Part shown: one piece after another, positions 20,829 through 26,123 of the stretch | Layout of the letters: the number at the start of each line of letters is the position of its first letter | Numbering within the stretch: position 1 is the stretch's first letter | Assembly (NCBI GenBank): GCA_025765615.1 | Contig: JAIVFJ010000545.1 | Span: forward strand, 1 to 26,123 | From: Zopfochytrium polystomum | Lineage: Eukaryota; Chytridiomycota; Chytridiomycetes; Chytridiales; Chytridiaceae | Reading direction: 5' to 3' | Length of the DNA: 26,123 nucleotides | Position numbers and translations under genes: made by a program | Notes under the pieces: generated by a model | Seen by the model: only the letters and a program-made list of their open reading frames with translations | Database searches by the model: none | What the model was told of the DNA's origin: nothing

Positions 20829-22337
20829 ATGCTCCTCTCTCCTCACTACACCCCCTCTGCTGGCACCGGCAAAGCAGCAGCCCAGTTTGACGACGACTTC
20901 AACTTCGTGCCGTCCGCTCGCACTACTGGTCGCTTCGACTCGAACGCGACCCTCTTCTCCCCGCCCGGCTCGCCCGCAGTGGCCGTCGAAGCCGAACCCG
21001 CCCAATTGGGTTGCGTTGGTTGCGTCGCCGTGTCTTCGATCCAGGAGGACCCCACGGTGAGCCCCGCCACCAGCAGCACCAGCACCTTCGGAAACCGTAG
21101 CCCCTCGCCCGAGTCGCTCCGTCTGCTGGAAGTCGCCGACGAGTCTGCCGATGCGGCGCTCGATGACGCCAACGCCCGTAAGGCCCGCAAGGCCGTGCGC
21201 TACGCCTTGCGCACGAACCCGCGGCTCGACTCTCTCAACTGCGATCGCATTCTCGGATTCGGATCCAACGGTGTCGTCATTGCCGGGCAAGTGACTATTG
21301 GCCCTAACAACGTCACCCCCATCGCGGTGAAGATTATCTACAAGGCCGCGCACCATCACGGCACCATTCAACCTGTTCCGTCAGAGATTGACATCATTCT
21401 ATCGCTGGCGGCCCCAGGCCTCAACCACAAAAACCTCTTGTATGCGTGCGACGCTTGGCAGGATGATCGTCACCACTACCTCGTCACTGAGTTCTTCGGT
21501 ACAGACTGGCTGGGAAGTTTGATTCCGGAGCAGGACTTTGCGTCAACCCCTGCCGAGGACTTACTGTCTTTCTTCAACCCACGCCTTGGCGCTACCCACA
21601 CTCTCCGTGTTTCGCCCGGATCAAGCGACGCCTGGGCTCTTGGCATTTCCAAGAAGCATCAGCTCACCCGCGACTACCTCATGGCCCACAGGGAAGCGGA
21701 ATATGAAGACCCTGACCTGGTCCTTCCCCGCATTCCTCTCCCCGAGCCTGACTTTGTACGTACGATCTTCAGGAAGGCTGTGTCAGCTGTGCATCACCTG
21801 CACTCAGTCGCCAAGATTGCCCACGGGGACATTAAGGAGGAGAACGTCCTCATTGAGTCTGTGATTTACCCATGCGACGATCCCACCCACAATCACATGG
21901 TTCACCAGGACTTGGATGTTAGGATTTGCGACTTTGGCCACTCTGTCCGCGCCAAGAACGGGAGCAACAGGCCGATGCTCAACTCGTACGGAACGGCCCA
22001 TGTGACGCCTCCCGAACTTCAGAGGTCTGCACCGGGTCGTGCCGGGGCCAAGAAGAGACCAGCGGCCGACGGGATCAAGGCAGACATCTTCGCCCTTGGT
22101 GTCCTGCTTTTCACACTGTCCCACGGTCCCGGTAGAGTTCCATCGATCCTTGACGCTGCCTCGAAAAACCCACGCGTGACTTTCCCACCCTCTGGAGCCC
22201 TTCCGATGGTGGCCGACTTCGACCCACGAATTGACGATGGCGCTGTCGAGATCATCCGTGGGATGACGATGATTGTTCCCGGCGAGCGCTGGTCCCTTGA
22301 CAGGGTCCTCGCTCACCCGTGGATGATCCAAGGCTGA
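20829..22337 (+). CDS. Ser/Thr protein kinase with HGD catalytic loop and long hinge insert (502 aa, single exon)
   Basis: Residues 1-135 are a Ser/Pro-rich, probably disordered N-terminus. The kinase domain spans about 138-500. The glycine loop is GFGSNGVV (143-150), the ATP-anchoring lysine is K168 in AVKI, the likely alpha-C glutamate is E186, the catalytic loop is HGDIKEEN (332-339), the metal-binding motif is DFG (368-370), and TPPEL stands for APE (393-397). KADIFALG holds D419, and GERW near 486 holds the conserved Arg. All catalytic residues are present, but the HRD arginine is Gly (a non-RD kinase). A large insert (about 230-300) separates the hinge (VTEFFGTDWL) from helix E. The fold is CAMK/PASK- or Ran1-like by general appearance; I cannot name an orthologue or substrate. 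The gene is intronless, unlike all its well-supported complete neighbours, suggesting retroposed or lineage-expanded origin. Confidence 0.95.
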   Translation: MLLSPHYTPSAGTGKAAAQFDDDFNFVPSARTTGRFDSNATLFSPPGSPAVAVEAEPAQLGCVGCVAVSSIQEDPTVSPATSSTSTFGNRSPSPESLRLLEVADESADAALDDANARKARKAVRYALRTNPRLDSLNCDRILGFGSNGVVIAGQVTIGPNNVTPIAVKIIYKAAHHHGTIQPVPSEIDIILSLAAPGLNHKNLLYACDAWQDDRHHYLVTEFFGTDWLGSLIPEQDFASTPAEDLLSFFNPRLGATHTLRVSPGSSDAWALGISKKHQLTRDYLMAHREAEYEDPDLVLPRIPLPEPDFVRTIFRKAVSAVHHLHSVAKIAHGDIKEENVLIESVIYPCDDPTHNHMVHQDLDVRICDFGHSVRAKNGSNRPMLNSYGTAHVTPPELQRSAPGRAGAKKRPAADGIKADIFALGVLLFTLSHGPGRVPSILDAASKNPRVTFPPSGALPMVADFDPRIDDGAVEIIRGMTMIVPGERWSLDRVLAHPWMIQG

Positions 22338-23203
22338 ATATTCGGTACCCTTTCCGACTTGTCGGAAATGCCTACTTCTTCACGACTCCTCCTATGAGAG
22401 TGACTCCTGGTCTGTGTTTTGCGAATCCGCGGAAAAGTCCCGGCTTTTGCGGACATTGAGCCTCCCCATCAACCTCCCAGTCTCGCAACTCCTGTTCCTC
22501 CCCCCCTCTTCTTTCAAATCTTTTCATTGGCGTGTGTCCAAAACGGATGCCCTTTGAATATTTAAAGAATGAGGAGTGAATGGATGCGTTGTGAGTGGTT
22601 GATGTCCTTTTTTTTCTTCTTTCAAGCTGCTTTTCATCCTCCATTGTTTTAAAGTGCTTCTTCGAATTTTGTTTCTCCTCATCGAACTCCCCACTTTTTG
22701 ATTGACTGTTGACAGTGCGGTCGTTTCCCTCAGGTATCCTGGACAGCGCATTGTTCCCTGTTAGTTGTTCCAGTTTGATTCCTGTTTGACCTTTTCAGTA
22801 CGACTGCTCTTTGTTACGTCCTCCTCTTAAGTGGTTTTTCTCACGAAAAGCAGATTGCTAGCGCCTCGTTGAATAAAAGTGTGCAATAAGTAAAAGGAAG
22901 GCCTTCTTTGCAATTGCGTGTTTTACGGTCGGCAGCACGGAAAGGGCCGCAACAGACGACTTTGGTCGACTCTCCGCAGAGACCGTGGATGGGAACGCTG
23001 AAACGGGACCTCCTTCGGAATGCCCTGGTTGATCGGACAATCTCGGACCCATTTTCTCCGGTTTCCGATACGAGGGAGATGGGGGGACAGAGAGAAGGAC
23101 GGACAGAGACACAGATAGCCGAGTGGGGCGTGACCCTTTCGGAGCTTCACGGCATCCAAAATTTCGCTACAACGGCGGAAAAAGTGTCAACGAGCGTCAG
23201 AGG
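22338..23203. other. Intergenic region between the kinase and CYB2 genes
   Basis: This 866-nt spacer between two same-strand genes contains T-rich 3' UTR-like sequence (22560-22860) and the presumed CYB2 promoter. No TATA box, RNA gene or conserved ORF could be assigned. Confidence 0.5.
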
Positions 23204-25309
23204 ATGGCACCAAACACGGCCGCACGGACTGTCACGCACAAGGTGAGGAACGCCGTGCCGAGGAGCGTTGCTTGGGGACGACGACCGACGAGGCGATACG
23301 TTGTTTCAGCGATTTTAACCAACAGCCACCTTCCCTGTTTCACAAACTGCTCCGCCACTCAGGAGGTCTCGGCGCACTCGTAGGTCACTTTGAAAGTTAA
23401 CACACCCCCCCTCCACCACGTCTGACCCACCAACTTCCTCCCCACCTCACTTCTACGCAGCTCGGCGAAGGATTGTTGGGTGATCATTCACGGCAAGGTT
23501 TACGATCTGACCGCTTTCTTATCGCAACATCCCGGTGGCGCCAAGGTAGAAGCGATCATTCGCAAAGGAACCAGTGGCATGGGCTAACATCTCTTGTAAA
23601 ACACTCGTATTGGTTGTCAGGTGATTCTGAAAGAAGCAGGTCGCGATGCGACGTCCGCTTTCAGCACGTTCCACCCAAAAGACTTGATCGACCAGATGCT
23701 GCCCAAGGAGGCTTTTGTCGGAGCCTTGGACGCCGCCAGCCAACCCGTGCCTGTCGCCGGCGGCGAAGGCGATCTTCACAAACCCGGCGCGGGCGGGAAA
23801 GCGGGGAAACCTCCCATCTCCGCCATGTTGAACACGTTCGATTTCGAGGTGCGTTTTTGAACCCTCGCCATTTTTACCCTTTGCTCGCGATCATCGCGCT
23901 TCTGACGGTCCGGCGACGCAGTCTGTTGCCCGCCAGGTTCTGACCCCAGAGGCGTGGGCGTACTATTCGAGTGGATCCGATGACGAGGTGACGTTGCGCG
24001 AGAACCACGCGGTTTTCCCAGCGAATTTGGTTGAAGCCGAGGATTCTGGTGAACGTAAAGGTGACCCTGATACACCCCCAAATCTGGTTTGCTATTCCTA
24101 AAACTTGTTTCTTTGCAGAACGTGGATCTCTCGACCAAGATGCTCGGTCTTCCTTGCTCGCTGCCAATCTACATTACCGCTTGCGCCCTTGGCAAGCTGG
24201 GCAACCCAGAGGGCGAAGTCGTGCTGACGCGGGCCGCTGGAAAGAAAGGAATCATCCAGATGATGCCGACGTTGGCGTCTTGTTCGATGGACGAGATGCT
24301 CGATGCGGCTGTTCCAGGACAAAATCAGTGGTACCAGCTGTATGTGAATCAGGACCGAAAGGTGTCCGAGAGGATTGTGAGGCATGCGGAGAAACGCGGA
24401 GTTAAGGGATTGTTTATAACCGTTGATGCCCCACAGGTACGCATGGCTGTGGCCCGAGTGTGCGCGTTTTCTATTTATTTATCAGTCATTTTGATACCCG
24501 GGATATTCGTCCGTATTCAGCTAGGCCGCCGCGAAAAAGACATGCGTGTGAAGTTTGTCGACGATGCCCCCGACGTCCAGGACGAAGGGACCGTCGACCG
24601 CAACCAGGGCGCCGCCCGTGCCATCAGCTCGTTCATTGACCCTTCCCTTTCGTGGTCCGACCTGTCGTGGTTCCGTTCCATCACCTCGCTGCCACTGATG
24701 CTAAAGGGCGTGCAGACCGGAGCGGATGCGGTACGTGCAGCGCATACCGGACTCGTGCAGGGCGTCGTGGTGTCGAACCACGGCGGGCGCCAGCTCGACA
24801 CTTCGCGGTCCGGCGTCGAGGTGCTGAAGGAGGTCGTCGACGCGTTGCGTGCAGCCGGGTTCGAGGTGGGTGGCGACGGCGCGCTGATCGGGTCCGTGCC
24901 CGCCGCTTCGCCGGCGGCTTCCCGTCGTTCGCGGCGCAGGTCGACGACTGGGGGCGGCCGCAGCAGCGCGGCGGCGCCGCTTCGAGGTGCTTGGTGGACG
25001 GCGGCTTCCGCCGCGGGGCGGACGTGTTCAAGGCGGCTGGCGTCGGCGCGTCCGGCGTCGGGCTCGGACGGCCGATGCTGTACAGCATGTTGCGTACGGG
25101 CAACCGGGCGTCGAGCGCCTGATTGACGTGCTCCGCGACGAGCTGGTGATGGTGATGCGGCTGATGGGATGCACGCGGATCTCGGACATTTGCGAGGATT
25201 TGGTGGATGCGCCGTGCCCTTGGGATGCACGTCGGATCCGATTCTGCGGGACCAACTGCAGGACGGTGTGTACGAGCCCCTGCGGCCCGTAGCGCAATCA
25301 AAGCTTTGA
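23204..25309 (+). CDS. CYB2: Flavocytochrome b2-type L-lactate / 2-hydroxyacid dehydrogenase with C-terminal SKL
   Basis: An N-terminal cytochrome b5 heme domain is fused to an FMN-dependent 2-hydroxyacid dehydrogenase that oxidises L-lactate or a related acid. Exons: 23204-23242, 23363-23379, 23461-23545, 23621-23848, 23922-24060, 24119-24436, 24521-24865, then about 24964 to 25309. The b5 domain shows DCWVIIHGKVYDLTAFL, the heme ligand in HPGG, and a second His in STFHPKD. The flavin domain shows YYSSGSDDE, LPIYITACALGKLG, QWYQLYVNQD, GLFITVDAPQLGRREKDM, LMLKGVQ, the catalytic His and Arg in SNHGGRQLD, and LVDGGFRRGADVFKA with GVGLGRPMLYSM. Three single-base breaks interrupt the family frame: one extra in CCC at 24017-24019, one missing near 25090-25092, one missing near 25214-25224. 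The family-matching last frame ends in SKL, a type 1 peroxisomal signal. The raw frame would instead stop at 25122. Confidence 0.92.
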
Positions 25310-25760
25310 TGGCTGGATTGGTTGTTTGGGTAGATGGTTTTCAGTCCGAGAGCGGCAATGGAAGGCGGGCCAAAAACAGCGGAAGAGAAAAAAAAGCGCA
25401 AAAAGGGGCTCACCGTGTTTCCGAATTCGGAGAAGATTGTTTGTGGCCAGGGGCGAAGACAGACTGAAAATTTCTTGGGCTTGGGTGTTTGGCGTGTGCT
25501 GCACCGCTCGACGCTCGACGCTTGCTCGACGCTTGGGACAGTGCAGAGGGCACACAACAACCCCTCTCCGTCGTCCACCATCTGCTCTGTGGCGACCCGA
25601 ACACATAGACTTGGAGACGTCTGATTGATTTCCACGAGATCAAGCTCTATAGACCATTTAGACTCTGCGTTCTTCGTTCTGTTCGACCCGCCTTTCGAAC
25701 CGCCGTTCGTTGCAATATAGACCATCAGCAGCAAACCGCTAGGCTGCTGTTGTGGGCGGC
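25310..25760. other. Intergenic region downstream of CYB2
   Basis: This holds the CYB2 3' UTR and the presumed promoter of the next gene. A short imperfect tandem repeat of CTCGACGCT-type units occurs at about 25507-25536. No convincing gene is seen, and the overlapping frames on both strands look like noise. Confidence 0.5.
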
Positions 25761-26123
25761 ATGGACTCTTCGCACGACGGCGCGAAGGAGAAAGACGATG
25801 CGTCTGGTTCGGCTGATTCACAGTTCTCACAACCAGCATCGGTCTCACAATCGGGAGCAAGTTCTGTGCCGGAAAGCGTCTCGCCCTCCTCGATTTCCTC
25901 AGCGATCACCCGTCATCTCAACAGGCTTCGTCAGCATCAGAGTCAGCACTCCGTCTGAAACCTCCTCTGTAACGTCAGTAGTGGTTAGTAAGCCAAGTCC
26001 CTCCCTCGGTCACAATATCGCTAAGCCCGGACTGGCGAGAATGGCGAGAATGGAATTGATGGAACATCACCAGGCAGTGACGGCCAATCTTCTGGTTCAG
26101 GTCCTGCCAAGACCCGCCGGCGG
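25761..26123 (+). CDS. Unrecognised Ser-rich protein, N-terminal part (3' truncated by window edge)
   Basis: An ATG at 25761 opens MDSSHDGAKEKDDASGSADS followed by Ser/Gln/Pro-rich sequence, a typical disordered N-terminus. That frame stops at 25956-25958. Ser-rich coding character continues in the other two frames (SSQQASSASES around 25913, then TPSETSSVTSVV from 25948), and the last of these stays open to the window end with ARMARMELMEHHQAVTANLL. Either a very short intron near 25912-25942 or single-base errors connect them. No family is recognised. Confidence 0.42.

Noticed and set aside
1..25309. Programmed ribosomal frameshifting as a common explanation for the frame breaks
   Set aside because: The sites share no slippery heptamer or pause signal, occur in unrelated genes, include both plus and minus shifts, and mostly lie in simple homopolymers.

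Overview
This is a nuclear segment of a fungus, most likely a zoosporic (chytrid-type) one. The genes carry many short GT-AG introns of about 42-120 nt. The set mixes fungal hallmarks (ERMES subunit MDM10, mitoribosomal NAM9/uS4m, flavocytochrome b2, GH55 beta-1,3-glucanase relatives) with a centriole/basal-body protein, rotatin, that flagellum-less fungi lack. No bacterial, viral, CRISPR or transposon feature was found.

Layout. 1-423 (+): 3' end of the spliceosomal helicase BRR2. 424-1111: spacer with a 36-nt poly(T) tract. 1112-1583 (-): a weakly supported small gene. 1760-8562 (-): rotatin, about 15 exons and about 2,018 codons. 9690-11273 (+): a secreted, probably GPI-anchored protein. 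11530-12908 (-): NAM9. About 12955-13495 (-): a decayed GH55 copy. 13749-15068 (+): MDM10. 15459-17279 (-) and 18234-19992 (+): two intact head-to-head GH55-like paralogues of exactly 556 aa each, sharing a 954-nt divergent promoter region. 20829-22337 (+): an intronless protein kinase behind a TATA box and a tetranucleotide repeat. 23204-25309 (+): flavocytochrome b2 / FMN-dependent 2-hydroxyacid dehydrogenase ending in SKL. 25761-26123 (+): 5' end of an unrecognised Ser-rich gene.

The genes do not form one pathway. Three concern mitochondria (NAM9, MDM10, possibly CYB2), and the cell-wall/secreted theme is the GH55 cluster plus the GPI-type protein. The most interesting biology is: (i) GH55 paralogues that both stop about 200 residues early, before the region where I recall the catalytic acid lies; (ii) a b2-type dehydrogenase with a C-terminal peroxisomal signal and an in-frame first intron whose retention would add a mitochondrial-presequence-like N-terminus; (iii) rotatin in a fungus; (iv) a GC-AG intron in MDM10.

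Data caveat. In BRR2, rotatin, MDM10 and CYB2, family homology is kept only by switching frame at about eleven single-base indels, mostly in short homopolymer runs, and I saw no nonsense substitution in the homologous frames. This looks like uncorrected base-calling or assembly error more than gene decay. The GH55 fragment at 12955-13495 is different: it has a nonsense codon, a large deletion and an insertion, and is a genuine pseudogene.
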